DNA of 64,000 nt from CAZOKN01 sp964580525 (GCA_964580525.1 CAZOKN010000001.1:1-64000), one strand, 5' to 3'; numbered from the stretch's first letter, positions 17,344 through 26,588 are shown. A program made the numbers and translations. The notes: generated by a model not told the origin, from the sequence alone.

Positions 17344-18804
17344 ATGACAATATTCAATCCATTAGATTCTGACACTTTGCACGAAGAATGCGGTGTATTT
17401 GGTATATATAATAACGATGAAGCGGCTGCTCACACGGCGCTTGGTTTGCATGCCTTACAGCATAGAGGCCAAGAAGCTGCGGGTATAGTTAGCTTTAAAA
17501 ATGGTTGTTTTTTTAGTCATAAAGCAATTGGTCATGTTGGTGACAACTTCAATTCCAAGGAAGTTATTGATACATTATTGGGCGATTGTGCGATTGGCCA
17601 TGTTAGATATTCTACTTCCGGTGAAAAACAAACCAGAAATATCCAGCCGGTTTTTGCGGAGTTTACCTTTGGTGGTATGGCCATTGCCCATAATGGTAAT
17701 TTAACAAATGCTGATTCTTTGAGAAAGCAATTGATAAAAGGTGGCTCAATATTTCAATCGACAATGGATACCGAAATATTCATTCATCTGATTGCGATGA
17801 GTAAATTTTCTAAAGTTGTGGATAGAATAACTGATGCGATAAGACAGGTTAAGGGTGCTTATTCATTGGTGGCGCTTACTCAGAAAAAACTTATAGCTGC
17901 GCGTGATCCATACGGTGTTAGGCCTTTGGTTATGGGTAAGTTAGGCAATTCTTGGATTTTTGCTTCAGAAACTTGCGCGCTTGATATTATTGGTGCTGAA
18001 TATGTGCGCGATGTTGAGCCTGGTGAACTTATCATTATTGATAAAGATGGTATCCATAGTAGCAATCCTTTTGGGGATACTATAAAGCCTAGATTCTGTT
18101 TGTTTGAATATGTTTATTTTGCGCGTCCTGATAGCAAAGTTGAAGGTAAACAGGTTTATGATGTGCGTAAAAAAATTGGTGCTGAACTTGCGAAAGAAAG
18201 CCCTGTGAAGGCTGATGTTGTTGTGCCTGTGCCTGATTCTGGTGTGCCTGCTGCGCTTGGCTATGCAGCGGAAGCTGGATTGCCTTTTGAGCTTGGAATA
18301 ATTAGAAATCATTACGTTGGAAGAACATTTATTGAGCCGACAGATCAAGTGCGTAATCTTGGTGTTAAGCTTAAGCATAATGCTAATAGTTCTGTTTTAA
18401 AAGGTAAGCGTGTTATATTGATTGATGATAGTATAGTGCGTGGTACCACATCGAAAAAAATTGTTACGATGGTAAGGGAAGCGGGAGCTAAAGAAGTTCA
18501 TATGCGCATTGCCAGCCCTCCAACAACGGATCCTTGTTTTTATGGTGTGGATACACCGCAAAAAGATAAATTAATAGCGGCAAAAAATAGTGTTAAGGAA
18601 ATAGCTAAAATAATTGGCGTTGATAGTCTTGAATTTTTGTCGATTGATGGTCTGTATCGAGCTACTGGTGAAAAATCTCGTGATAAAAAGCAGCCGCAAT
18701 ATTGTGATGCATGCTTCACTGGGGATTATCCTATAGAAATAGTTGATGGTAAAGGTGCTGCGGCTGCTCTTCCTTTGTTTAACGATACAAGGAAGTCTAA
18801 ATGA
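17344..18804 (+). CDS. purF: Amidophosphoribosyltransferase
   Basis: PurF catalyses the first step of de novo purine synthesis, turning PRPP and glutamine into phosphoribosylamine. The N-terminal glutaminase has Cys16 in HEECGVFGIY, which must become the N-terminal nucleophile after removal of a 15-residue propeptide. The motifs LQHRGQEAAGI, GHVRYST and DTEIFIH follow. The PRTase domain has VILIDDSIVRGTT near residue 357 and the cysteines that would hold an Fe-S cluster near the end (PQYCDACFTGDYP). AAAGG lies 4 bases upstream. Its presence means that the first step of purine synthesis is retained, unlike in Rickettsia. Confidence 0.97.
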   Translation: MTIFNPLDSDTLHEECGVFGIYNNDEAAAHTALGLHALQHRGQEAAGIVSFKNGCFFSHKAIGHVGDNFNSKEVIDTLLGDCAIGHVRYSTSGEKQTRNIQPVFAEFTFGGMAIAHNGNLTNADSLRKQLIKGGSIFQSTMDTEIFIHLIAMSKFSKVVDRITDAIRQVKGAYSLVALTQKKLIAARDPYGVRPLVMGKLGNSWIFASETCALDIIGAEYVRDVEPGELIIIDKDGIHSSNPFGDTIKPRFCLFEYVYFARPDSKVEGKQVYDVRKKIGAELAKESPVKADVVVPVPDSGVPAALGYAAEAGLPFELGIIRNHYVGRTFIEPTDQVRNLGVKLKHNANSSVLKGKRVILIDDSIVRGTTSKKIVTMVREAGAKEVHMRIASPPTTDPCFYGVDTPQKDKLIAAKNSVKEIAKIIGVDSLEFLSIDGLYRATGEKSRDKKQPQYCDACFTGDYPIEIVDGKGAAAALPLFNDTRKSK

Positions 18805-19508
18805 AGAAACGACTTGAGGGAAAAATTGCGCTTGTAACTGGCGCATCAAGGGGCATTGGGGCTGCGGTTGCCAAAAGATACGCTGAAGAAGGTGCACATG
18901 TAATTTTGGTTGCGCGTACAATAAGTGGCTTGGAAGAAGTGGATGATTATATTAAAAGCGTTGGAGGGTCTTCAACAATTGTGCCACTTAATTTGCTTGA
19001 GCATAATAAAATAGATGAGCTTGGCGGAGTTATAGCTAAGCGTTTTGGCAAGCTTGATGTGTTGGTTGGCAATGCTGGAATGCTTGGCGTATTGTCTCCT
19101 GCGGGCCATATATCGCCAGATGTTTGGGATAAAACAGTTAGCGTTAATTTTACAGCTAATTATCGTTTGATAAGAAGCTTTGATCCTCTATTGAGGGCAG
19201 CTAATGCGGGCAGGGCGATATTTGTAACTTCTGATGCGGTAAATGATAACTATCCTTATTGGGGGCTTTATTCGGCAACAAAAGCTGCTATGGAAAAAAT
19301 GGTTATGGTTTATGCCGAAGAAATGGATAAAACTAAGGTTAGAATTAATCTTGTTGATCCGGGAGCTGTGGGAACAAAAATGCTGGCGCAAGCAATGCCA
19401 GGGCGTAATATGGAAGAATTTACTCAGCCTGAACATATAACTGATGTTTTTGTAAAGCTGGCTGAAGAATCTTTTAACTATAACGGAAAAATATTTAAGG
19501 GATATTGA
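18801..19508 (+). CDS. Short-chain dehydrogenase/reductase
   Basis: This is a 235-residue NAD(P)-dependent oxidoreductase of the classical SDR family. It has the cofactor motif VTGASRGIG (residues 14-22), the NAGMLG motif and the catalytic YSATK (Tyr and Lys). It overlaps purF by four bases (ATGA), the arrangement seen downstream of purF in many alphaproteobacteria. The substrate is not known from sequence. It resembles the YciK branch, which also lacks an assigned substrate. Confidence 0.9.
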   Translation: MKKRLEGKIALVTGASRGIGAAVAKRYAEEGAHVILVARTISGLEEVDDYIKSVGGSSTIVPLNLLEHNKIDELGGVIAKRFGKLDVLVGNAGMLGVLSPAGHISPDVWDKTVSVNFTANYRLIRSFDPLLRAANAGRAIFVTSDAVNDNYPYWGLYSATKAAMEKMVMVYAEEMDKTKVRINLVDPGAVGTKMLAQAMPGRNMEEFTQPEHITDVFVKLAEESFNYNGKIFKGY

Positions 19509-19509
19509 T

Positions 19510-19686
19510 ATGGCTGAGCCTTTAGAAACTATAAATGTTGATAGCAAAACCATTGCCTGCGATGGTGGGGTTGGCCAGCTTGGACATCCACGTGTTTACC
19601 TTAACATGGGTAAGAAAAATCACATCGAATGTCCTTATTGTGGCAAAAGTTTTGTTTGTAATTCGAATAAGGCTGCAGCGCACTAG
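19510..19686 (+). CDS. Small zinc-finger protein (CHCC type)
   Basis: This 58-residue protein starts one base after the SDR stop. It has Cys17 in IACDGG, His26 in GQLGHPRVYL, and Cys41 and Cys44 in HIECPYCGKSFV, which is the C-H-C-C zinc site of the family related to mitochondrial complex I subunit NDUFS6. In alphaproteobacteria this small protein is usual and may serve complex I. It is the last gene of the gyrB-led run. Confidence 0.85.
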   Translation: MAEPLETINVDSKTIACDGGVGQLGHPRVYLNMGKKNHIECPYCGKSFVCNSNKAAAH

Positions 19687-19939
19687 AATTAATTGTCGGG
19701 CTTATTGTTGTTGTATACTTGTTTTTTAAATTAAATAATTTCCCTACTCCATTGTATTATCGCTATTTTTCTGTGGCGATATATCTAAAAATAGTATAAA
19801 ATCATAACATGTAATGCAATTCTTAATTGAGAGAATGTGCTATTTTAACTCAAAAAAGGTTTTTTGTTAACCATCTGTAAAGGATTATTGCGCTATAGTC
19901 TAAGTAGAGGGTTTAACAAAGAATGATATGGGGTCCGAT
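19687..19939. other. Intergenic spacer with nothing beyond A/T-rich sequence
   Basis: The 253 bases before the lipoprotein gene contain A/T runs and a TGTAAAGGATTATTGCGC stretch near 19875 but no ORF, tRNA-like fold or clear terminator. It should hold the lipoprotein promoter. Confidence 0.4.
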
Positions 19940-20491
19940 ATGCTGAAAAAAATCTCTGTTATATTAGCTGCATCTTTATTAATCACTGCTTGTAGCAGCA
20001 GTAAGAAAGCCGAAAAAATTGAAGCTATGCAAAAGAAAGACAAAACTCTTTCATGTAAGGATCTTTTGCTTGAAATGAACGAAGCCGATTTCTACAGAAA
20101 AGCCGCACATAAAAATCGCGGTGTGAAACTTAAAAATGTTTTGATGCCATTGGGATATATTTCGACATATATGGATTCGGAAGAAGCTATTGAGGCTGCA
20201 GAAGCCCGCGTTGCATATCTCGATAAAATATTTGAAATTATGCATTGCCCACAAAAAGAAGAACAGGAAGAAAAAGCTTTGAAAGAAGCTCCAGTTAGCA
20301 ACAATCAGCCTGCGCAACAACAACCTGCGGCTGCTGTGGTTACTGCTCCTGCTCAAGCTGCCGCTGCACCTGTGCAACAAGCTCCACAAATTATTACAGT
20401 TCAGCCACAAGCTTCAGCGGTGCAAGCTGTTCCCGAAGAAACAATTGTGCCTTATGACTACTCTGGCACAAAATACTATCCTGTGCAGTAA
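19940..20491 (+). CDS. Lipoprotein with an Ala/Gln/Pro-rich C-terminal region
   Basis: The start at 19940 gives MLKKISVILAASLLITACSSS, a textbook lipoprotein signal with lipobox ITAC; an ATG at 19928 would only add MGSD. GGGG about 6 bases upstream supports the shorter form (183 residues). Residues 25-100 form a helical domain (KTLSCKDLLLEMNEADFY, then LDKIFEIMHCPQ) with two cysteines that could pair. The rest is low-complexity Ala/Gln/Pro/Val, like a periplasmic spacer, and ends in YDYSGTKYYPVQ. I do not recognise the family. Confidence 0.75.
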   Translation: MLKKISVILAASLLITACSSSKKAEKIEAMQKKDKTLSCKDLLLEMNEADFYRKAAHKNRGVKLKNVLMPLGYISTYMDSEEAIEAAEARVAYLDKIFEIMHCPQKEEQEEKALKEAPVSNNQPAQQQPAAAVVTAPAQAAAAPVQQAPQIITVQPQASAVQAVPEETIVPYDYSGTKYYPVQ

Positions 20492-20494
20492 TAT

Positions 20495-20509
20495 CAGTCT
20501 TTAAGACTG
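20495..20509. terminator. Short palindrome between convergent genes
   Basis: CAGTC-TTTAA-GACTG gives a 5-bp stem that overlaps the yraN stop codon. ATATC and GATAT flank it and could lengthen the stem. There is no long T tract, so it is a weak terminator candidate. Confidence 0.35.
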
Positions 20510-20857
20510 CCAGATATTGCGCAGATGCCTAATATAACAGCCGGGGGCTACAATAATAAGGTCGAACCTTAAATTGTGGTCCCTTATTTTTTTGTGCTTA
20601 GCGATAAAATCATTGGCAGCGTTAGCGATTCTAAATTGTTGGCGCGTAGACAAAACGTCGTGCAGATCATGTTTTTTCTTGCGGGCTTTCACCTCAATAA
20701 AAACAACATGTTTTCCACGTTGGGCGATTATATCAATTTCACCATGTGACGTTTTATAACGGCGGGCGAGGATTTTATATAATTTGCAGCGGAGATATAA
20801 AACAGCAAATGTTTCTGCGTAGAGGCCGAAATTGTAGGATGCCAGCTTTTTACTCAT
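20501..20857 (-). CDS. yraN: YraN/UPF0102 family nuclease-like protein
   Basis: This 118-residue protein has the PD-(D/E)xK-like fold of the UPF0102 family. GEIDIIAQRGKHVVFIEVKARK carries the conserved Glu, Asp and Glu-x-Lys residues (shown as GEIDIIAQRG and FIEVKARK). DNA resolution or repair is suspected in the family but not firmly established. Family length is typical (about 115-130). The gene lies just downstream of the 861-residue protein on the same strand, convergent with the lipoprotein gene. Confidence 0.85.
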   Translation of the reverse strand: MSKKLASYNFGLYAETFAVLYLRCKLYKILARRYKTSHGEIDIIAQRGKHVVFIEVKARKKKHDLHDVLSTRQQFRIANAANDFIAKHKKIRDHNLRFDLIIVAPGCYIRHLRNIWQS

Positions 20858-20908
20858 AAAGATACCCGATAAACATTATACCGAGTATCTTTATAAAATA
20901 GATTTTCA

Positions 20909-23494
20909 TTAAGCAACAGATCTTGTGTTATTTTCTGCTTTATCACGATCATGAAGATCAAAAAATAATCCCCTCCTGATCTGGAAGGATAACTCTTTAA
21001 TTTCGTCAGAATTACCAATAGCTTGCCTTTCTTTTTGTGAAGCATAAGAATTTGCATCAAGCGCAGATTGCAGTTTGGAGTCTGCTACTGCTGAGAAGAA
21101 GCTATAATCTTCAGTGTTTTGGACAAGCTCTTTTATGTTGTTTTCTGATAGAGAAGATTTTGATAGTTGATATCGTCTATAATCACAATGAGATAATTTT
21201 TGTATAAGATCAATACCTACAGCTTCTATTATAAAATCTGTTTTTATACGCAATTCTTTTGCATTTTTTTCTTCTTCAGTAGGCTCCAATATTGCAGGAG
21301 ATATTATCTGATTGGTTTCTTTTAAAGAAGTTAAAGTGTCATAAGTTGCTTCTAATATCTCTAAATTTGAAGAAGAAGGGTATTTTGATAATACATTTTC
21401 CCTTATTATAACACGCAGATCCTTTGCGGCTTCTGCTTGTTCCGCTGAAGCTGGAGCTTTTTTAAAGAATTCGGATAATACTGTGTTAATGTCAGCTTTG
21501 ACAGGAGACTCAAAAATTTCTGAAGTCATATGCTGAAATGGTTCGACAGCTGATACAGATTCAGCTTTTTTTGTGCCTTCTTTAGTAGCAGATTTTTCTT
21601 TTGCGGCTTTTTCCAGACTCTCAACTGATCCAGGGAAAAGAAGAGGATCATTTTTTTGCCTTTTCTTTAAAAATTCTTGCAATGGCTGGTCTATTGGATT
21701 ACCGGTTTGAAGGGTAGCCCACAAAATCCTGTCATGTTCAAAATTGTTTACTTGAAGATTGTTTTTTTCACAAAATTCTTTTAATCCTTTCTCTGCTTTT
21801 TCTAGTCCAGGCTCAAGAAGATCTACAGGTGGAATCACCATATTTCTTGTTCCAGATGCAAAAACTTTTTTTGTATCTTCTAATGTTAAGCTTCCTTTTG
21901 CTATAGTTTCATTTAATGTTGGACATTCTTGTAGCAATTTTTCAATGTCTTCTTGTGTAGACTCACCTTTTAAAATTCCTTTAAATCTTGAAAGATCTCC
22001 ACTTTCTGATTTTATCTTTATCGATAAAGAAACTTCTTTTTCAGCAAAATCATAAACTTCGGAAGCGATTTTTGCCAAATCTTGTGCTGATAAAGGGTTT
22101 TCTTTTTTTAAACTTTTATAGAAATCCTCTATTCTGGCAACCATAGCTTCTTTTTGATATTTTGGATCTACGCCATCTAAAGGACCAAAATTTCCTGCTA
22201 CAAGATTTTGTATATCCTTTATTGGTCTGCGGCTTTTTGTCAGTACATATTGCAAAGCTTGTTGTGTTACAAAAAGAGCTACCGGAGTAACTAAAGCAAC
22301 TTCATTTAATTTTTTACGAACATTTCCCATTTCCTCCAAAACATTTTCCATTTTATCGGTCATGTTAAGAGCTTTTAGTCTGGCATAAGTTGAACCAAAA
22401 GACCCTCCCGGAGCCTGGGAATAACGGGCTAGTACTTTTATATTAGGCGGATATTTTATTTGGAATCGTTCAAATAAAGGCAATCTTTCTTTTAAAAACT
22501 CTTCTGAAGCTTCAATAGCGGAAACATCCATACCAAGATCATAAGGAGTACCTTTTAATAATTTTGCTGTATATAATATTCCCCCATGAGTTCCCATGCA
22601 ATCAGGAACTAAATCTATCCTTCGACCTCCTATACGTAAAAAAGCAATATTAGCACCATCTGTATAACCTTGCTCGGAATGGCTATGTTTACCAATTTCT
22701 TGCATTTTTTTCAGTTGTGTATTTTCTTGTAAAAAATCCCGGAAAACTTGCATTAGACTTTCTACATCAGCTACTCTCATTCCGGCAGACATATCTTTAA
22801 AATCAACAGCTACATCATCGCCAAAACGAAGCGTTAATTGTTTTAGAAAATCTTTAAACCTCTGCGCTTGAAGCAGAGGATCAGTTTTTGTAAAACAATA
22901 TGCCGCACGGGTTGTTAAACCATTATTTAGCGATGCTTCAATAGCAGGAGATAAGTTATCTAAAGAGTTAAGGGCATCAAAAACTCTTATATCAGTAACT
23001 CCACATTCTTTGTGTATACGAACACTTTCTTGTGTTACATCCCTTGGAACCGGCTGATAGCCCCCGCCACCTACCAAAGAACGATAGAGAATTTGTTTTT
23101 TTATGTCTGGCGAAAGCGCACTGCAGAATTTTTCCAATTCGCTAAAAAAATTACGGCCGATTGTTCGGGCATTTGCATCTGCTGACATTCCTGAATGAAC
23201 TTCTACCCTAAACGACCTGCCATCTGAAGGCTTCATTGCGTTTAGATATGGTGCATATTCAACACCCAGCTGTTCTGTAGTAGAAGCGAAACCGCTTTGT
23301 CCCCCATCACGAAAAAGAATCAACACTTCAGGTGGAGTAGATAAGGCGTTATCTTGAAAAACATTTCTTTTGCTGGAAATATAATCAGTCGCTTGTTTTT
23401 TTGCCTCTTGTGATTGTTGTAATCTGCTGAAGCTCTTTAATCCCTGTGAAAAAGTTGCGCCCAATTTTATAACTTCTTTTGACTTGCCTATCAT
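20909..23494 (-). CDS. Divergent carboxyltransferase-domain protein (pyruvate carboxylase/oxaloacetate decarboxylase type) with unknown C-terminal half
   Basis: This is an 861-residue protein. Residues 55-430 align by eye with the carboxyltransferase TIM barrel of pyruvate carboxylase, transcarboxylase 5S and oxaloacetate decarboxylase alpha. Landmarks are LFRDGGQSGFAS (Asp63), IRVFDALNSLDN (170-181), VDFKDMSAGM (Lys233, the carbamate-lysine position), GKHSHSEQG (His270 and His272), YSQAPGGSFGSTY (358-370) and ALVTPVALFV (Thr403). All four metal ligands appear kept, but the flanking sequence is far from normal enzymes. There is no biotin carboxylase or biotin-carrier domain. Residues 430-861 are Lys/Glu-rich and helical and match nothing I know. 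No partner subunits are nearby. It could be a repurposed enzyme or a secreted protein. A CtrA-like site lies upstream. Confidence 0.6.
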   Translation of the reverse strand: MIGKSKEVIKLGATFSQGLKSFSRLQQSQEAKKQATDYISSKRNVFQDNALSTPPEVLILFRDGGQSGFASTTEQLGVEYAPYLNAMKPSDGRSFRVEVHSGMSADANARTIGRNFFSELEKFCSALSPDIKKQILYRSLVGGGGYQPVPRDVTQESVRIHKECGVTDIRVFDALNSLDNLSPAIEASLNNGLTTRAAYCFTKTDPLLQAQRFKDFLKQLTLRFGDDVAVDFKDMSAGMRVADVESLMQVFRDFLQENTQLKKMQEIGKHSHSEQGYTDGANIAFLRIGGRRIDLVPDCMGTHGGILYTAKLLKGTPYDLGMDVSAIEASEEFLKERLPLFERFQIKYPPNIKVLARYSQAPGGSFGSTYARLKALNMTDKMENVLEEMGNVRKKLNEVALVTPVALFVTQQALQYVLTKSRRPIKDIQNLVAGNFGPLDGVDPKYQKEAMVARIEDFYKSLKKENPLSAQDLAKIASEVYDFAEKEVSLSIKIKSESGDLSRFKGILKGESTQEDIEKLLQECPTLNETIAKGSLTLEDTKKVFASGTRNMVIPPVDLLEPGLEKAEKGLKEFCEKNNLQVNNFEHDRILWATLQTGNPIDQPLQEFLKKRQKNDPLLFPGSVESLEKAAKEKSATKEGTKKAESVSAVEPFQHMTSEIFESPVKADINTVLSEFFKKAPASAEQAEAAKDLRVIIRENVLSKYPSSSNLEILEATYDTLTSLKETNQIISPAILEPTEEEKNAKELRIKTDFIIEAVGIDLIQKLSHCDYRRYQLSKSSLSENNIKELVQNTEDYSFFSAVADSKLQSALDANSYASQKERQAIGNSDEIKELSFQIRRGLFFDLHDRDKAENNTRSVA

Positions 23495-23532
23495 TTTCTA
23501 CCTAAAAAATAGTTAATAAAAGTATAACATCA

Positions 23533-23548
23533 TTAATATTTAATTAAC
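23533..23548. promoter_or_regulatory. CtrA-type binding motif TTAA-N7-TTAAC
   Basis: TTAA at 23533-23536, seven bases, then TTAAC at 23544-23548, in the 175-base spacer between the divergent carboxyltransferase-like gene and ftsK. It is a perfect match to the CtrA full site known from Caulobacter. In such AT-rich DNA a few chance matches per 64 kb are expected, so this is suggestive only. Confidence 0.35.
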
Positions 23549-23669
23549 TAATAAATGCAATATATTTTTTATTTAAAATATTTTTCTAAGATATGGTTGC
23601 TATTCCCGCGATAAGTTTTATTTTTAATAAATTCTTTGCGTAGCGATTTAATTTGAAAATTATTAAAAA

Positions 23670-25934
23670 ATGAACAGCATAATAAAAAAGAAAATTTCTT
23701 TTACACTAATTAAACATAAGCTCAAAATAAAGGGCGGAGTTTATTTTTGCCTTGGGCTTTTTACATTCTTGAGTTTGGCAACATATAGCTCGCTTGATCC
23801 TTCATTCAATCGTGCAACAACTATTCCTGCGGCAAATTGGTTTGGCAAAGCTGGGTCCTATTCTGCAGATTTGTTTATGCAATTTGGTGGCTTATCATAT
23901 ATTTTTGTATCAGTGTGTTTTTTCACTCTGGCTTATCGTTATGTTTTTAAAAAGCCGCCGCTTAATGTGGCAATAAATTTTGTTGGTTTGTTTTTTGCTG
24001 TAGTAAGCTTATCGATGTTGTTTTCATTGCTACCACAAGCTTCAACATGGCCGCTTTATGTTGGTTTTGGTGGCATTGCGGGTGATATACAAAATAAATT
24101 TTTAGTACCAAAAATTACAGTATATGGCTTTGCCGCTCTTGCATCTATTTTGTTTGTTATATCTTCATATTTTTCTTTAAGTTTACGTGCCAGTGAATTG
24201 ATTTTTATAGGAAAAAAGATTGTAGAATTTTCAATTATTTTAAAAGATTTAGCCGTACGATTGGGTGTTACTTTAGTTAATATTATTCGCGTTATCCAAA
24301 ATAAAGAGCCGCTTTTTGTTGAACGCAAAAAAGAAGATTTTGTTCAAAAAACCGTTGAGCAAATCAAGGAAGACATCGTTGAATATAAAGAGCCTAAGGT
24401 TGTTAAGCCACGTCCTGTTAAACAGACTGCGCTTAAATTAATACCTGATGAATTTGAATTTCCTGATGTTGATTTACTTGCTCAGGCAAAACAAAATGTG
24501 AAAAATGTGGTTAACCAAAAATCACTTGAGCAAAATGCAAAGTTGCTAAAAAAAGTTTTGGAAGATTTTGGTGTGCAGGGCGAAATCATAAAAGTGCGAC
24601 CAGGCCCTGTCGTTACGTTATATGAATTGGAGCCATCACCGGGAACTAAATCTTCTCGCGTTATTGGCCTTGCCGATGATATTGCCCGCTCGATGAGTTC
24701 GGTTTCTGCGCGTATTTCTGTTGTGCCGGGACGCAATGTTCTGGGTATTGAGCTCCCAAATTCTGAACGTGAAACTGTTTATTTACGTGAGCTTATCGAA
24801 ACTGAAGAATATCGTGATGACCGCATAAAGTTGCCAATTGCTTTGGGTAAAGAAATTGGTGGCGAATCTGTTATGGTTGACCTGGCAAAAATGCCGCACT
24901 TGCTTGTTGCGGGAACAACGGGTTCTGGTAAATCAGTTGCGGTGAATGCTATGATATTGTCATTTCTTTACAGGCTTAGCCCAGAGGAATGTAAGTTTAT
25001 AATGATCGACCCAAAAATGCTTGAGCTTTCTGTTTATGAAGGTATACCGCATTTGCTAGCGCCAGTCGTGACTGAACCGAAAAAAGCCGTAGTAGCGCTT
25101 AAATGGGCGGTGCGTGAAATGGAAAATCGTTATCGCGCGATGTCAAACTTAGGTGTGCGTAATATCACAGGCTATAACAAGCGTATTGAAGAAGCTGTTA
25201 AAAAAGGCGAAAAACTTGAGCGCACAGTGCAAACTGGTTTTGATCCACAAACTGGTGAGCCGATTTTTGAAAAACAGCCTTTGGAAATGACGAGCCTGCC
25301 GTTTATTGTTATCATTGTTGACGAAATGGCCGACCTGATGCTTACAGCCGGAAAAGAAATTGAAGGATCGATTCAGCGTTTGGCGCAAATGGCGCGAGCT
25401 GCGGGCATTCACCTTGTTATGGCGACGCAAAGGCCGTCTGTGGATGTTATTACCGGCGTTATTAAAGCCAACTTCCCAACGCGTATAAGCTTCCAGGTTA
25501 CATCACGTATCGACAGCCGTACAATTCTTGGTGAAATGGGTGCGGAGCAATTGCTGGGTATGGGTGACATGTTATATATGGCCGGTGGTGGGCGTGTTAC
25601 GCGTGTGCATGGACCATTTGTTGACGACAAGGAAGTTGATAAAGTTGTTAGCCATTTGAAATTGCAAGGCACGCCTTCATATATTGAAGATGTTACCAAA
25701 GATGATGAAGAATCTTTTGATGAAGATGCAATGGGCGGTGGTGGTAGTGGCGATGATTTATATGACCGCGCAGTTGCGATTGTTACACGCGATAAAAAAG
25801 CATCAACCAGCTACGTACAGCGCCAACTAAAAATCGGCTATAACCGTGCTGCCGATTTGATAGATAAAATGGAAAGGGAAGGGGTGGTAAGCGCTCCAAA
25901 CCACACAGGCAGGCGCGAGGTAGTTGCGAATTAG
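23670..25934 (+). CDS. ftsK: DNA translocase FtsK
   Basis: FtsK pumps chromosomal DNA through the closing septum and helps resolve dimers at dif. The 754-residue protein has four N-terminal membrane helices (residues 25-170), a short linker, then the RecA-like motor with Walker A VAGTTGSGKSVAVN near residue 413 and Walker B FIVIIVDEMADLM near 547. It ends with the winged-helix gamma domain (STSYVQRQLKIGYNRAADL) that reads KOPS sites. It is a short-linker form, common in alphaproteobacteria. In many relatives lolA follows ftsK; here lolA lies about 17 kb away. Confidence 0.97.
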   Translation: MNSIIKKKISFTLIKHKLKIKGGVYFCLGLFTFLSLATYSSLDPSFNRATTIPAANWFGKAGSYSADLFMQFGGLSYIFVSVCFFTLAYRYVFKKPPLNVAINFVGLFFAVVSLSMLFSLLPQASTWPLYVGFGGIAGDIQNKFLVPKITVYGFAALASILFVISSYFSLSLRASELIFIGKKIVEFSIILKDLAVRLGVTLVNIIRVIQNKEPLFVERKKEDFVQKTVEQIKEDIVEYKEPKVVKPRPVKQTALKLIPDEFEFPDVDLLAQAKQNVKNVVNQKSLEQNAKLLKKVLEDFGVQGEIIKVRPGPVVTLYELEPSPGTKSSRVIGLADDIARSMSSVSARISVVPGRNVLGIELPNSERETVYLRELIETEEYRDDRIKLPIALGKEIGGESVMVDLAKMPHLLVAGTTGSGKSVAVNAMILSFLYRLSPEECKFIMIDPKMLELSVYEGIPHLLAPVVTEPKKAVVALKWAVREMENRYRAMSNLGVRNITGYNKRIEEAVKKGEKLERTVQTGFDPQTGEPIFEKQPLEMTSLPFIVIIVDEMADLMLTAGKEIEGSIQRLAQMARAAGIHLVMATQRPSVDVITGVIKANFPTRISFQVTSRIDSRTILGEMGAEQLLGMGDMLYMAGGGRVTRVHGPFVDDKEVDKVVSHLKLQGTPSYIEDVTKDDEESFDEDAMGGGGSGDDLYDRAVAIVTRDKKASTSYVQRQLKIGYNRAADLIDKMEREGVVSAPNHTGRREVVAN

Positions 25935-25938
25935 TGTA

Positions 25939-25964
25939 AGTGCGAGTAAATTAATACCCGCACT
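25939..25964. terminator. Hairpin between convergent ftsK and mlaC
   Basis: AGTGCG (25939-25944) pairs with CGCACT (25959-25964), with GT/AC inside adding two pairs after a mismatch. It lies 4 bases after the ftsK stop and 3 bases before the mlaC stop. It lacks a long T tract. Confidence 0.4.
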
Positions 25965-25967
25965 AAC

Positions 25968-26588
25968 CTAGACTCTTCCCTTCAATTGAGTAATTAGAGA
26001 GTCCACGCCTTTGCGAGAAAGGATGGAGCCGAACTCTGAACGCTGTGTTGTAATAAGGCTTACACCTTCTGCTACAACATCAAATATTTGGTATTTGCCG
26101 TTATTATTTTTGCGTACTTTATAATCCACAGATATAGAAACGCCATCGGCATTAACTATCTCAGTTTCAACCATATATTCATTATCTGTATCTGTTAAAT
26201 GCGCTTTTTTAATCACGATTTTTTGATTAGTATATTGCTTGAATTTAGGAACATAGCTGTTTATCAAAAATTGTTTATGCAGCTTTGTGTATTCATTTTT
26301 TTGTTCATCGCTTGCATCGCGCCAGTATGTGCCCATGGCAAAGCGAGCTATCCATTGTGTATCAACGGAATCTTCGAATAATTTGCTTAGTTTTGCAGTT
26401 TTATCACCTTCTTTTACCTTGGAATCTGTTATGATGCTCAAAGCTTTGTCACTGACATCTTTCACATATGCAAGCGCTTCGTTTGAATTATCTGGAAGTG
26501 TTGCATCAGCTCGTAAAACGTTCGGTATAGAGGCTATAGCTAGCACTAATAGCAAGCTTAAACACCTTACACCACGAAAAATAGTCAT
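25968..26588 (-). CDS. mlaC: MlaC family phospholipid-binding periplasmic protein
   Basis: MlaC shuttles phospholipids between the outer-membrane MlaA complex and the inner-membrane MlaFEDB transporter. This 206-residue protein has a signal peptide (LLLVLAIASIPNVLRA) and the Ttg2/MlaC domain: FEDSVDTQWIARFAMGTYWRDA, here in the parts VDTQWIARFAMGTYW, then LINSYVPKFKQYTNQ, ETEIVNADGVSISVDYKV and the C-terminal FDVVAEGVSLITTQRSEF. No other mla gene is adjacent. It is the last gene before ftsK in a convergent pair. Confidence 0.87.
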   Translation of the reverse strand: MTIFRGVRCLSLLLVLAIASIPNVLRADATLPDNSNEALAYVKDVSDKALSIITDSKVKEGDKTAKLSKLFEDSVDTQWIARFAMGTYWRDASDEQKNEYTKLHKQFLINSYVPKFKQYTNQKIVIKKAHLTDTDNEYMVETEIVNADGVSISVDYKVRKNNNGKYQIFDVVAEGVSLITTQRSEFGSILSRKGVDSLITQLKGRV

